Shown: positions 8,508-16,606 of the stretch, in pieces
Position numbering within the stretch: position 1 is the stretch's first letter
How the letters are laid out: each line of letters starts with the position of its first letter
Origin: an uncultured Pseudomonadota bacterium
Lineage (GTDB): Bacteria; Pseudomonadota; Gammaproteobacteria; Competibacterales; Competibacteraceae
Direction of reading: 5' to 3'
Assembly (NCBI GenBank): GCA_903844665.1
Contig: CAIMUS010000087.1
Location: 1-50,466 of the forward strand
DNA: 50,466 nucleotides
Made by a program: the position numbers and the translations under genes
The notes under the pieces: model-generated
What the model saw: only the letters and a program-made list of their open reading frames with translations
Database searches by the model: none
What the model was told of the DNA's origin: nothing

Positions 8508-9884
8508 TTACAGCGTCTTCACGTGCTGGATCAACGCGGCGGTTACTTTCTGGGCATCGCCGTAGACCATATGGGTGTTGTCCAGGAAGAACAGCGCGTT
8601 CTCGATGCCGGAGAAGCCGGCGCCCTGGCCGCGTTTGATGACCAGTACGTTCCTGGACTCATCCACATTCAGGATGGGCATTCCATAGATGGGGCTGTTG
8701 GGATCGGTCTTCGCCACCGGATTGACCACATCGTTCGCGCCGATGACCAGGGAAACATCGGTGCTGCCGAACTCGTTATTGATCTCTTCCAGATCGAAGA
8801 TCTTGTCGTAAGGCACGCCGGCTTCGGCCAACAGTACGTTCATATGGCCGGGCATCCGACCCGCCACCGGATGGATGGCGAACTTGACCTCCACCCCGCG
8901 CTCTTCCAGCAGTTCCGCCAGTTCCCAGACCTTATGCTGGGCCTGGGCTACCGCCAGACCGTAACCCGGCACGATAACGACCCGGCTGGCATAACACATC
9001 TGCACCGCTGCATCCATCGGCTCCATTCCCTTCATGGTGCCGGTGACCTCCATGGCGGGACCGCCACCCTCGCCGAAGCTGCTGAACAGCACGTTGCTGA
9101 TCGGCCGATTCATGGCCCTGGCCATCAACTGGGTGAGCAAGGTGCCGGCGGAGCCTACCACCGTACCGGCGATGATCAGCGCGGGATTGTTGAGCACAAA
9201 ACCCTCGAAGGCCACCGCCAGACCGGTAAAGGCGTTGAACAGCGAGATGATCACCGGCATATCGGCGCCGCCGATCGGCACGGCCATCATGTAGCCAAAG
9301 GCGAGCGCCAGCAGGAAGAACAGCAGAATCCAGAAGGCGCCGAGATGGGGGTAGAAGGTGATAATCAGACCCAGCAACACCATCAGACCGAAGACGATCA
9401 AGTTGACCTTCTGCTGACCGGGGAAACGAATCACCTTCTTCATGACTCCTTGCAGCTTGGCCCAGGCCACACAGGAGCCGGAGAACGATACGGTGCCGAT
9501 CAGCGCGCCGAGCACCGCCAGGAAGACGATGAAGGTGTGATGGTCGCCGCCCTTGACCAATTCCACCGCCGCGATTGCGCCGGCGGCGCCGCCGCCCATG
9601 CCGTTATAGATAGCGATCATCTGCGGCATATCGGTCATGGCCACCCGCTTGCCGGTCCACCAGGCGATCGCGCCGCCGGCGACAATGGCGATGATCATCA
9701 GCAGATAGTTGCCGGCGATCTCGGGGTGGAGAAAAGTTACCACCGTCGCCAGCACCATGCCCCAGCCGGCCCAGACGATACCGCTGCGGGCGGTAGTGGG
9801 ATGGGACATGCGCTTCAGTCCCATAATGAACAGCACGGCGGTTACGAAATAGCTGATTTGAATGATAAGACTCATCACTTCCAT
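8508..9884 (-). CDS. pntB: NAD(P) transhydrogenase subunit beta
   Basis: The 458-residue membrane protein forms the NADP(H)-binding and proton-channel part of transhydrogenase, which uses the proton gradient to reduce NADP+ with NADH. The first half has about eight or nine membrane spans, including GSVSFSGSCVAWAKLQG-type loops. The second half is the soluble dIII domain, with VPGYGLAVAQAQHKVWEL, the GRMPGHMNVLLAEA segment and the GANDVVNPVA loop. It is the last gene of a three-gene operon, starting 2 bases after pntAb. Confidence 0.96.
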   Translation of the reverse strand: MEVMSLIIQISYFVTAVLFIMGLKRMSHPTTARSGIVWAGWGMVLATVVTFLHPEIAGNYLLMIIAIVAGGAIAWWTGKRVAMTDMPQMIAIYNGMGGGAAGAIAAVELVKGGDHHTFIVFLAVLGALIGTVSFSGSCVAWAKLQGVMKKVIRFPGQQKVNLIVFGLMVLLGLIITFYPHLGAFWILLFFLLALAFGYMMAVPIGGADMPVIISLFNAFTGLAVAFEGFVLNNPALIIAGTVVGSAGTLLTQLMARAMNRPISNVLFSSFGEGGGPAMEVTGTMKGMEPMDAAVQMCYASRVVIVPGYGLAVAQAQHKVWELAELLEERGVEVKFAIHPVAGRMPGHMNVLLAEAGVPYDKIFDLEEINNEFGSTDVSLVIGANDVVNPVAKTDPNSPIYGMPILNVDESRNVLVIKRGQGAGFSGIENALFFLDNTHMVYGDAQKVTAALIQHVKTL

Positions 9885-9886
9885 GA

Positions 9887-10174
9887 CTATTTCCCCTTGC
9901 TGCTCTTGAACATTTCCAGCATCCGTTCGGTGACTACATAGCCACCGACGGCGTTGCCGGCACCCAGGAATACGCCGATAAAGCCGATCGCTTTCTCCAG
10001 GGTGGTATCGGCCTGACCCAGGACCACCATCGCGCCCACCAGCACGATGCCATGGACGAAATTGGAGCCGGACATCAAGGGGGTATGCAGGATTACCGGC
10101 ACCCGGCCGATGACCTCATAGCCGACGAAACCCGCCAGCATAAAGATATATACATAAATGAACGCTTCGATCAT
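9887..10174 (-). CDS. pntAb: NAD(P) transhydrogenase subunit alpha part 2
   Basis: This 95-residue protein has three or four predicted membrane helices, including VGYEVIGRVPVILHTPLMSGSN, a hallmark of the membrane part of PntA. In enterobacteria this segment is fused to the NAD-binding domain. Here it is a separate gene, as in Rhodospirillum and many other proteobacteria. Its ATG overlaps the pntAa stop in a 4-base ATGA junction, so translation is probably coupled. Confidence 0.94.
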   Translation of the reverse strand: MIEAFIYVYIFMLAGFVGYEVIGRVPVILHTPLMSGSNFVHGIVLVGAMVVLGQADTTLEKAIGFIGVFLGAGNAVGGYVVTERMLEMFKSSKGK

Positions 10175-11304
10175 GACGCACCTCTCAACCGTCTGCCGGT
10201 GGGTTCGTGTTTTATTTCACCCTCATGAGTCAGTACGCTCTCACGGATAACCTCGTCTTCCCAGTTCAGGGCCAACTGGCCATCCTTGAACATCGGCGAG
10301 AGGAAGTTATACAGGTTCTTGGCGTACGTCTCGGTGGCGTGTACCGGGATCAGGCTGGGGATATTGACCGGTCCATGAATAATCACGTCGTTGTACTCGA
10401 TGGTCTTGCCGGGCTCGGTCAGTTCGCAGTTTCCGCCGGTCTCGGCGGCCAGGTCCACGATCACCGAACCCGGCTTCATCGCCTCCACCATCGCCCTGGT
10501 GATGATCTTGGGCGCATCCCGTCCGGGCAGAGAGGCGGTGGTGATCACCGCGCTGGCGGCGGCGACGTGCTTGGCCAACACCTCGGCCTGTTTACGTTTC
10601 TCCTCGTCCGTCAGTTCGCGGGCATAGCCACCAACGCCTTCGGCTTGTATGCCGGTGTCGATCAGGCGGGCGCCCAGCGATTCCACCTGCTCCTTGGCGG
10701 CGGCGCGGATATCATAGGCTTCCACCTGGGCTCCCAGCCGTTTGCAGGTGGCGATGGCTTGCAGGCCGGCTACGCCGGCGCCGACGACCACCACCTTGGC
10801 GGGGCGGATGGTGCCCGCCGCCGTGGTGAGCATGGGAAAGAAGAAACTGGCCATTTCGGCGGCCATCAGCGCGACCTTGTAGCCAGCGATAGAGGCTTGC
10901 GAGGACAGGGCGTCCATCGACTGGGCGCGGGAAATACGGGGCAGCAACTCCATGGCGAAACTGGTGATTTTCTTATCACACAGCTTGTGCACCATGTCGG
11001 GGTGACGGTGCGGCTGTAGAAAGCCGACGATGATGGCGCCATCCCGTATCAGGTCCAACTCGTCCAGAGTAGGCGGTTGTACCTTAAAAACAACGTCCGC
11101 CTCGGCGTATAATGCGGCGGCATCGTCCAGAAGACGGGCTTTGCCTTCATAGGCGGCATCGACGAAGTGAGCGCCCTTGCCGGCCCCCTTTTGCACCAGC
11201 ACCTCGGCGCCCAGTTTGGTAAAGCGTTCGGCTACGCTGGGATCCAGCGCAACCCGGCGTTCTCCCGGAAAAATTTCCTTGGGGACTGCCAAACGTACAG
11301 GCAT
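10171..11304 (-). CDS. pntAa: NAD(P) transhydrogenase subunit alpha part 1
   Basis: The 377-residue soluble NAD(H)-binding subunit (dI) is related to alanine dehydrogenase. It begins MPVRLAVPKEIFPGERRVAL, has the Rossmann motif VVVGAGVAGLQAIATCKRLGA and ends in the linker ALNWEDEV. I chose the ATG at 11304 because GGAGGA sits 6 bases upstream. The frame extends 12 codons further but without support. The 5' leader carries a perfect 9-bp hairpin and a separate 15-base dyad. It heads the pntAa-pntAb-pntB operon. Confidence 0.95.
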   Translation of the reverse strand: MPVRLAVPKEIFPGERRVALDPSVAERFTKLGAEVLVQKGAGKGAHFVDAAYEGKARLLDDAAALYAEADVVFKVQPPTLDELDLIRDGAIIVGFLQPHRHPDMVHKLCDKKITSFAMELLPRISRAQSMDALSSQASIAGYKVALMAAEMASFFFPMLTTAAGTIRPAKVVVVGAGVAGLQAIATCKRLGAQVEAYDIRAAAKEQVESLGARLIDTGIQAEGVGGYARELTDEEKRKQAEVLAKHVAAASAVITTASLPGRDAPKIITRAMVEAMKPGSVIVDLAAETGGNCELTEPGKTIEYNDVIIHGPVNIPSLIPVHATETYAKNLYNFLSPMFKDGQLALNWEDEVIRESVLTHEGEIKHEPTGRRLRGAS

Positions 11305-11329
11305 GGTTTTCCTCCAATCTATTAAGCGC

Positions 11330-11356
11330 AACCTGGACACCCGCTGCGTCCAGGTT
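11330..11356 (-). promoter_or_regulatory. Perfect hairpin in the pntAa leader
   Basis: AACCTGGAC pairs perfectly with GTCCAGGTT around a 9-base loop, ending 25 bases before the pntAa start codon. There is no T-run, so it is not a standard terminator. It could be a protein-binding RNA hairpin or an operator. The role is unknown. Confidence 0.55.
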
Positions 11357-11366
11357 TTGACAGGGC

Positions 11367-11381
11367 AAGGCTAATAGCCTT
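11367..11381. promoter_or_regulatory. 15-base dyad upstream of pntAa
   Basis: AAGGCTA and TAGCCTT flank a single base, forming a perfect 7-bp half-site dyad just upstream of the leader hairpin. It has the size of a dimeric repressor site. No regulator can be named. Confidence 0.4.
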
Positions 11382-11616
11382 ATTGTTGTTTGCTTTACTG
11401 TAGGGCATGCCCACCAGCGGGTGGGGCGGGCATGGACAGAACGAATAGTATCCCAGATTTGCGGCATCGCACAAAGCTTGTTTGCAGTATCCTGAGAACT
11501 TGGCCCAGCCCGTTACCGTAACCAGCCAAGTCACGGTGCTATTGTAATTCAGGGTTCACCTCAGCGCAGGAAAATGTCAAATTCAGGTGGTTTACGCCAC
11601 GTACGGGAGATTCTTC

Positions 11617-12216
11617 ATGTATGGCCTTGAGCAGCAGGTCTTGCGCACCGACGTGTCGGGCATGCCGCTGGAATGGATCGATTACCAGGAGGCTGTCAGA
11701 CTTTACCATTTAGAGCAGGTGGCCTATACCTGCGGTACGCTGTTGTATCGCATCCGCGGCGGCATCAACGCCAGCAGCGGCCGCCGCAGCGTGGTCGAAG
11801 TCAACTCGATTATCGCCACCCAGGGCGGCACATACGCCCAGCTCAGGGCCCGGCACGATTACGTCCCGCCGCTGACCAACGGTGCGCTGTTCCGGCGCGA
11901 CTTCAATCTGTGCCTGTACTGTGGCGGCAGCTTTCCGGTGCGCGAGTTGTCGCGCGATCATGTCACCCCCATGGTGCAGGGCGGCGCCGATCAGTGGAAC
12001 AATGTGGTCACGGCCTGTAAGCGCTGCAATCATCATAAGGGGGGGCGTACTCCCGAGCAGGCCGGGATGCAGTTACTGGCCATTCCGTTCACGCCCAACC
12101 ATGCCGAGTATATTTATTTGCAGGGGCGCCGGATCCTGACGGATCAGATGGAGTTTCTGCGCGCCCATTTTCCCCGTACCAGTCCGCTGCGCGAACGTCT
12201 GGCGCGGCTGGCCTGA
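11617..12216 (+). CDS. HNH endonuclease family protein
   Basis: The 199-residue protein has an HNH nuclease fold in its middle. It contains the zinc-binding pair C99-x2-C102 (CLYCGG), the DH motif D114-H115 (LSRDHVTPM), a conserved NN at 128-129 and a second zinc pair C134-x2-C137 followed by NHHKGG. The spacing is that of the stand-alone HNH proteins common in proteobacteria, whose cellular role is not established. I chose the ATG at 11617 because GGGAGA lies just upstream, inside the longer frame that opens with GTG at 11587. No methylase or phage gene is adjacent, so a restriction role is not supported. Confidence 0.85.
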   Translation: MYGLEQQVLRTDVSGMPLEWIDYQEAVRLYHLEQVAYTCGTLLYRIRGGINASSGRRSVVEVNSIIATQGGTYAQLRARHDYVPPLTNGALFRRDFNLCLYCGGSFPVRELSRDHVTPMVQGGADQWNNVVTACKRCNHHKGGRTPEQAGMQLLAIPFTPNHAEYIYLQGRRILTDQMEFLRAHFPRTSPLRERLARLA

Positions 12217-12260
12217 CAGGATCTCCGACCGGAGTGCGGCCAGGTGTTTTCGCTACCGTT

Positions 12261-12288
12261 GTTCGTAGGAGCGAGCTGGCTCGCGAAC
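12261..12288 (+). repeat. REP-like palindrome, copy 1
   Basis: The core GTAGGAGCGAGCTGGCTCGC is palindromic (GCGAGC, 2-base loop, GCTCGC) with outer GTTCG/CGAAC arms. It closely resembles the dispersed GTAGGAGCGAGC REP family of Pseudomonas and related bacteria. A second copy in opposite orientation with one mismatch in 24 bases lies at 19907. Confidence 0.75.
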
Positions 12289-12302
12289 AGCGCCGGCGTC
12301 TT

Positions 12303-12420
12303 TATTCCCCCCCCTGCCAAGGGGGGGGGGGGCGCCCGAAGGGCGGGGGGTCAAGTCCGCCAAGTCGAACCACCCCGGCGCTGCGCGCCACCCCTCCTTA
12401 TCCAAGGAGGGGAATCCATA
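12303..12420. repeat. Imperfect inverted-repeat intergenic element
   Basis: Two related half-elements face each other. The left half starts ATTCCCCCCCC and contains G-rich runs. The right half, read in reverse complement, starts ATTCCCCTCCTTGG and follows a parallel course. The right half also contains its own 9-bp hairpin (CCCCTCCTT, loop ATCC, AAGGAGGGG). It fills most of the gap between the HNH gene and the kinase-like hypothetical. This looks like a dispersed non-coding repeat family. No transposase is present. Confidence 0.6.
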
Positions 12421-12466
12421 CCCACCCACGCCCGACTTTCCGGTATAGCCTTTGCCAGAAATCACC

Positions 12467-13147
12467 TTACGCCCTTCTGGATTGATGCAATAGATATTCC
12501 AGATAGTCCCTTCGCTTTAATGAAATGTTAATTCTTTCCTGAAGTTCTGCATCGATTTCATCACACAGATAGAGCAGGTCTTCATAGAAGAAAACAGAAA
12601 AGCTGTCGATGTATTTGATCTGCGAATTCCTGTCCAGGATGAGATTATCGATACCATAAAGATCGATGACCTTGGCATTGTTCTGGGTATACCACTCCCT
12701 GGCGGCGGTCAGAAACAGCTCCAGTTGGTCCTGCGCCTTGGGCAATTTTCCAAGCAGGGGTATGGCCTCTTCCTCGTTGGCCGGATTGGCGATATTGAAC
12801 CAGGGATAGACCGTCTCGGCGATGGCGATCACGCCTTCCATGCCGTCCACGCGGGTGGCGACAAAAACCGCCGTGGGGATGATTTCGCCTAGCCTGGCTT
12901 TGATTTCCCGGTAATCCCGATTCAGGATTTCGACTTCTTTCAGTGGACAGGGATCGTTGTATTTTTTAATGACATAATCGATGGTTTTTGTGCCCCATTC
13001 GTGGATAAGAAGCATCGTGCTCTGCCAGACTTTGCAATGGAAACCGGTCGTGGAAATCAGCATGGCCGGAATCTGATGGGTATTCAGGCAGGCAATATTA
13101 CCGATAGCCGTGGATTGAGAACGTTTTCTATGATGGGTGTTTTCCAT
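12467..13147 (-). CDS. Hypothetical protein with weak protein-kinase-like pattern
   Basis: The frame encodes up to 226 residues with no family I can name firmly. The order of segments recalls a minimal kinase fold. DYVIKKYNDPC is followed by KEVEILNRDYREIK, like the beta3 lysine and alphaC helix. IDLYGIDNLILD then precedes IKYIDSF, reminiscent of the catalytic loop and metal-binding loop of small kinases such as YrbL. The expected HxD and DFG residues are not intact, so activity is doubtful. The start is uncertain because no ribosome site is visible at the ATG used. An internal ATG (MLISTTGF) is possible. It follows lysA, where dapF often lies. Confidence 0.55.
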   Translation of the reverse strand: MENTHHRKRSQSTAIGNIACLNTHQIPAMLISTTGFHCKVWQSTMLLIHEWGTKTIDYVIKKYNDPCPLKEVEILNRDYREIKARLGEIIPTAVFVATRVDGMEGVIAIAETVYPWFNIANPANEEEAIPLLGKLPKAQDQLELFLTAAREWYTQNNAKVIDLYGIDNLILDRNSQIKYIDSFSVFFYEDLLYLCDEIDAELQERINISLKRRDYLEYLLHQSRRA

Positions 13148-13195
13148 GGTATGGGATAAGGTAAGGACAAGGGGAGCGATAGCGCTGGGCGCCCA

Positions 13196-14443
13196 TCAGG
13201 GCAGTAACGTTTCTCCGGCATATAATTCGGCCACCGTTTCCCGGCGGCGCACCCGGTAGAACCGATCGCCGTCGACCATGACTTCAGCGGCGCGGGGGCG
13301 GGCATTGTAATTGGAACTCATCGCAAAACCATAAGCGCCGGCGGAACGCACGGCCAGCAGATCTCCGGCCTCGATGCGCAGTTCCCGTTGTTTGCCCAGA
13401 AAGTCCCCGGTTTCACACACCGGCCCCACCACATCATAGCAGCGGCTCACCCCCTCGCTGCGCGGCGCAACCGGAATGATTGCCTGCCAGGCGGAATACA
13501 GGGCCGGCCGGATCAGATCGTTCATCGCGGCATCGACCACGGCGAAGTTCTTATGCTCGCCCGGCTTCAGCAGTTCCACGGTGGTCACCAGGATGCCGGC
13601 ATTGCCGACGATAGCCCGGCCCGGTTCGATGACGATTTCATAGGGAAGATCATCGAGAGTCGCCAGCAGCGCGGCGGCCTGGTCGGCAGGCAGGGGTGGA
13701 TTTTCTTCCTGGTAACGAATGCCCAGGCCGCCACCCAAATCCAGATGCTGGATGCCGATCCCCTGGGCTTCCAGATCTTTCACCAACACCAATAAGCGTT
13801 CCAGCGCCTGCACCATGGGTTCCAACCGGGTCAATTGCGAACCGATATGACAATCCACCCCGACGATACGAATATGGGGCAGCCTGGCGGCCAGTCGATA
13901 GACCGATAGCGCCTGTTTAATATCGATACCGAACTTGTTTTCCTTCAGCCCGGTGGCGATATAAGGATGAGTGTTGGCGTCCACATCGGGATTGACTCGC
14001 AACGACAGCGGCGCGCGTTTGCCCAAACGACCGGCTATCTGGTCGAGCTGCACCAGTTCGGCCTCGGATTCCACGTTGAAGCAACGGATGCCCACCTCCA
14101 GCGCACGGGCCATTTCATCGGCGCGTTTGGCCACTCCCGAGAAGACCACCTTGCCAGGGTCGCCGCCGGCGGCCAGCACCCGCTCCAATTCACCTACCGA
14201 CACGATGTCGAAACCTGAACCCAGCCGGGCCATGATATTCAGCACCGCCAGATTGCCGTTCGCCTTGACGGCGTAGCAGACCAGATGCGGATGGGCGCCG
14301 AAAGCCTCGTCGAAGGCGTGCCAGTGGCGCTCCAGCGTGGCCCGTGAATAAATATAACAGGGTGTACCATAGGTGGCGGCGATGGCGCCGACGTCTACCT
14401 CCTCGGCGAACAAACGGCCATGGCGATAGTTGAAATGATCCAT
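13196..14443 (-). CDS. lysA: Diaminopimelate decarboxylase
   Basis: This 415-residue PLP enzyme decarboxylates meso-diaminopimelate to lysine, the last lysine biosynthetic step. It has the family III PLP fold: PLP lysine K60 in CYAVKANGN, the phosphate-binding glycines in HLDLGGGLGI, EPGRAIVGNAG, and the C-terminal CETGDFLG (catalytic cysteine) and GAYGFAMSSNYN motifs. Length is normal. The ATG follows the lptM stop by 3 bases, with AGGTGA as ribosome site inside the end of lptM, so the two are co-transcribed. The usual next gene, dapF, is not downstream. Confidence 0.96.
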   Translation of the reverse strand: MDHFNYRHGRLFAEEVDVGAIAATYGTPCYIYSRATLERHWHAFDEAFGAHPHLVCYAVKANGNLAVLNIMARLGSGFDIVSVGELERVLAAGGDPGKVVFSGVAKRADEMARALEVGIRCFNVESEAELVQLDQIAGRLGKRAPLSLRVNPDVDANTHPYIATGLKENKFGIDIKQALSVYRLAARLPHIRIVGVDCHIGSQLTRLEPMVQALERLLVLVKDLEAQGIGIQHLDLGGGLGIRYQEENPPLPADQAAALLATLDDLPYEIVIEPGRAIVGNAGILVTTVELLKPGEHKNFAVVDAAMNDLIRPALYSAWQAIIPVAPRSEGVSRCYDVVGPVCETGDFLGKQRELRIEAGDLLAVRSAGAYGFAMSSNYNARPRAAEVMVDGDRFYRVRRRETVAELYAGETLLP

Positions 14444-14446
14444 AAG

Positions 14447-14611
14447 TCACCTGCTGGTGGATGCGGATTTTTGCTTTCCGGTTTGCTGGGGCTCATCCGG
14501 CAGATACAGATTGCCTTTCTGGCCCAGATAGTAACAGCCGGCCAGAGCATTTCCCAGTAACCCGAGCGCTACCAGCAGGGCAAGCCGTCTTAGAGATTTG
14601 CTCATCGTCAT
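14447..14611 (-). CDS. lptM: LPS translocon maturation lipoprotein LptM (YifL)
   Basis: This 54-residue frame encodes a lipoprotein: basic start, hydrophobic segment LALLVALGLLGNALAGC as signal and lipobox, then the short conserved stretch CYYLGQKGNLYLP and a polar tail. This matches the LptM (YifL) pattern C-x-x-KGPLYLP and its usual place directly before lysA. In E. coli LptM helps assemble the LptD/LptE outer-membrane LPS translocon. GGGAGAG precedes two possible ATGs, at 14611 and 14605. The first is listed. Confidence 0.88.
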   Translation of the reverse strand: MTMSKSLRRLALLVALGLLGNALAGCYYLGQKGNLYLPDEPQQTGKQKSASTSR

Positions 14612-14881
14612 CTGCTCTCCCGTTGATCAGGACCGGTGCAGTATATAGCGGGAGGACGGTGGAGCCTATGCTTAGGTGGTCGGCCTCGTTCCCATGCTGT
14701 TCCCAGGCTGGGCCGGCCTGAGACCACTTCAATTCCAGCACAAGCCCTTCTCTGCCTATGTTATGCTGTTAAATTAGATGGTCTCCACCGCTGCTCCGGT
14801 TTTCCCATTCGACGGCAATCATAATGTAGGTATTATTTTAAGACCCCTTCATACAGTCAGTCTCTCAAGCAACAATCTATC

Positions 14882-16108
14882 ATGAGTGATTCTTTGAACA
14901 TCGATGTGGCTATCGTCGGTGGCGGTATCGCCGGCTTATGGCTGTTGTCTCACCTCCGTGCCCACGGCTATGGCGCCTTGCTGATCGAAGGCAGGCGTCT
15001 TGGGCAGGGGCAAACCATTGCCTCCCAAGGCCTTATTTATGGTAGTTCAAGTTATACCTTGGCCGGTGCGGGTGCGGGTGCGGGTGCGGGTGCGGGTGCG
15101 GGTGCGGGTGCGGGTGCGGGTGCTGAAATCGACCGGACAGCCGACAAACTTACGGAAATCTGGCGGCGTTGTCTGACGGGCAGCGGCGAAGTGGACTTGA
15201 GCGGCGTCAGGCAGCTCAGCCAGCTCCAGTATCTTTGGATGCCCAAACCGCGCTCTTCATGGCTGAACCGGTTGATCCACCCGTTCAAGCGCAAACCGGC
15301 GATAGCTATACCCACCGGGATCGATTGCCCGGCACTGCTCTCCCAACTGGGTGTGGATGGCGCTGTCTACCAACTGGATGAACCGGTGTTGGACGTCGCC
15401 TCCTTACTCCAGGTGTTCGCCGAAAGGCAGCGGGAAGCGATTGTCCTCAATCGGGGTTCCCTGGTGCTGTCTTCCGATGGCGCGATCGCTTTGCTGGCGC
15501 CGGAGCGGAATCCGGTTACCATCCGGCCGCGCTGGTGCGTGTTCACGGCGGGGGTTGAAAATGCCGCCTTGGTCTGGGCGCCGGTGAAAATCCGCACTGT
15601 GCATATGATCATAGTGCGCGGTAAGCACTTGCCGGATAATGTTTATGCGCATTGTCTGAGCGATGGCGCCACTCCGCGCCTGACGATCACCAGCCACCGC
15701 GCCGCTGACGGTTCAGTCATCTGGTATTTGGGGGGACAATTGGCGGAAGAAGGCAAACGCCGCCGTGTCTCGCAACATCTCCGTGAGGCGCGTCGGGAAT
15801 TGACCCGGTTATTGCCCAAGGCAGACCTGAAGGATGCTCAATTCACCACCCTGCGCATCCGCCGGGTGGAGGGTCCGCGAACGGAGGGGAAGCACCCGGA
15901 CAAACCTGGCGTTTCTCAGAACGGTAAGGTGATCGCCGCCTGGCCTGGCAGCCTGACGATGGTTCCCATGCTCGCCGAGGCGGTCGTGCAGCGGCTGGAA
16001 CGAAACGGATTGCGGCCTGCTGCCGTCTCTCTTGAACCGTTGGCCGACTGGCCCCGTCCCGAGGTGGCCAGCTATCCCTGGGATAACGAGCAGTTGGTTT
16101 GGCAGTGA
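14882..16108 (+). CDS. FAD-dependent oxidoreductase (DAO-like) with Gly-Ala repeat
   Basis: The 408-residue protein opens with a dinucleotide-binding motif (IVGGGIAGLWLLSHLRAHGY, glycines at 13-15 and 18) and continues with IEGRRLGQGQTIASQGLIYG, as in D-amino-acid oxidase-like flavoproteins. A late AWPGSLTMVPMLAEAV segment fits the second FAD-contacting region. Residues 62-81 are ten Gly-Ala pairs encoded by a hexanucleotide repeat, inserted after the GLIYGSS strand. The substrate is unknown. A small cytochrome c gene follows 144 bases downstream on the same strand, a possible electron acceptor. No strong ribosome site is visible. Confidence 0.8.
   Translation: MSDSLNIDVAIVGGGIAGLWLLSHLRAHGYGALLIEGRRLGQGQTIASQGLIYGSSSYTLAGAGAGAGAGAGAGAGAGAGAEIDRTADKLTEIWRRCLTGSGEVDLSGVRQLSQLQYLWMPKPRSSWLNRLIHPFKRKPAIAIPTGIDCPALLSQLGVDGAVYQLDEPVLDVASLLQVFAERQREAIVLNRGSLVLSSDGAIALLAPERNPVTIRPRWCVFTAGVENAALVWAPVKIRTVHMIIVRGKHLPDNVYAHCLSDGATPRLTITSHRAADGSVIWYLGGQLAEEGKRRRVSQHLREARRELTRLLPKADLKDAQFTTLRIRRVEGPRTEGKHPDKPGVSQNGKVIAAWPGSLTMVPMLAEAVVQRLERNGLRPAAVSLEPLADWPRPEVASYPWDNEQLVWQ
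15065..15124 (+). repeat. GGTGCG hexanucleotide tandem repeat inside the flavoprotein gene
   Basis: Nine perfect GGTGCG copies are followed by one GGTGCT. Each encodes Gly-Ala, so copy number changes alter length by two residues and keep the frame. Confidence 0.96.
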
Positions 16109-16252
16109 CCCAGGGCAAATCGCCGGATCGCATTTCCAGGTTGACACTGGCAGGCGGCGGCGTCGGGAGAAATCCCGGCTGGATTGGCATTGAACCGGGT
16201 TTATCGTAATTTTCCGCGGCTGGCTGACAGCCGAACGGTGAGGACAACAATA

Positions 16253-16555
16253 ATGCACAAGTATCTGTTGCCAGGCTTTGCAATGGTATTGATAGCAGCT
16301 TTTCCCAAGGATGTTCAGGCCGCTGACACCGAGCGGGGTAAGCTGCTGTATGAAAATCACTGCATGTCCTGCCACGAGAGTGTGGTGCATATTCGTGAAA
16401 ACCGGCGCGCCAGAGCGTTGGGCGAGATCTACTGGCAGACCACTCGCTGGGCTGTGACACAGCAACTGGAGTGGCGTTACGAAGAGGTGCGTGATGTGGC
16501 GCAGTATCTCAATAATCAGTTCTATAAATTCGACGAGCGGCTGGAATGCAAGTAG
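16253..16555 (+). CDS. Small monohaem c-type cytochrome
   Basis: The 100-residue precursor has a signal peptide (about residues 1-23, ending VQA) and one haem-binding motif, CMSCH at 37-41. The rest of the pattern (VVHIREN, then RWAVTQQLEW and EVRDVAQYLNNQFYKF) is that of a family of short periplasmic cytochromes. There is no methionine after the haem motif, so the sixth ligand is not a usual Met. The nearby H45 is too close to be an ordinary distal ligand. GAGGA 9 bases upstream of the ATG at 16253 decides the start over a longer frame. It may accept electrons from the preceding flavoprotein, an inference from proximity. Confidence 0.85.
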   Translation: MHKYLLPGFAMVLIAAFPKDVQAADTERGKLLYENHCMSCHESVVHIRENRRARALGEIYWQTTRWAVTQQLEWRYEEVRDVAQYLNNQFYKFDERLECK

Positions 16556-16606
16556 TGCGTTCGCTCTCGCTACCGTAGTCAAGGCATATCATCCGGAAAT
16601 CTATCC

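Larger units (their letters stand above)
11305..11616. other. Intergenic region between pntAa and the HNH gene
   Basis: These 312 bases separate divergent genes. They hold the pntAa leader hairpin and the 15-base dyad described separately. I see no further gene, clear sigma70 promoter or RNA gene here. Confidence 0.6.

Noticed and set aside
8475-9941. A 488-codon open frame on the plus strand opposite pntB, longer than pntB itself
   Set aside because: pntB, pntAb and pntAa show clear family motifs on the minus strand. The antisense frame is rich in His, Gly and Asp, as expected from the complement of GC-biased codons, and has no motif.
11617-12216. HNH gene considered as part of a restriction or homing system
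   Set aside because: No methyltransferase, intron or phage packaging gene is adjacent, and stand-alone HNH proteins of this type are common.
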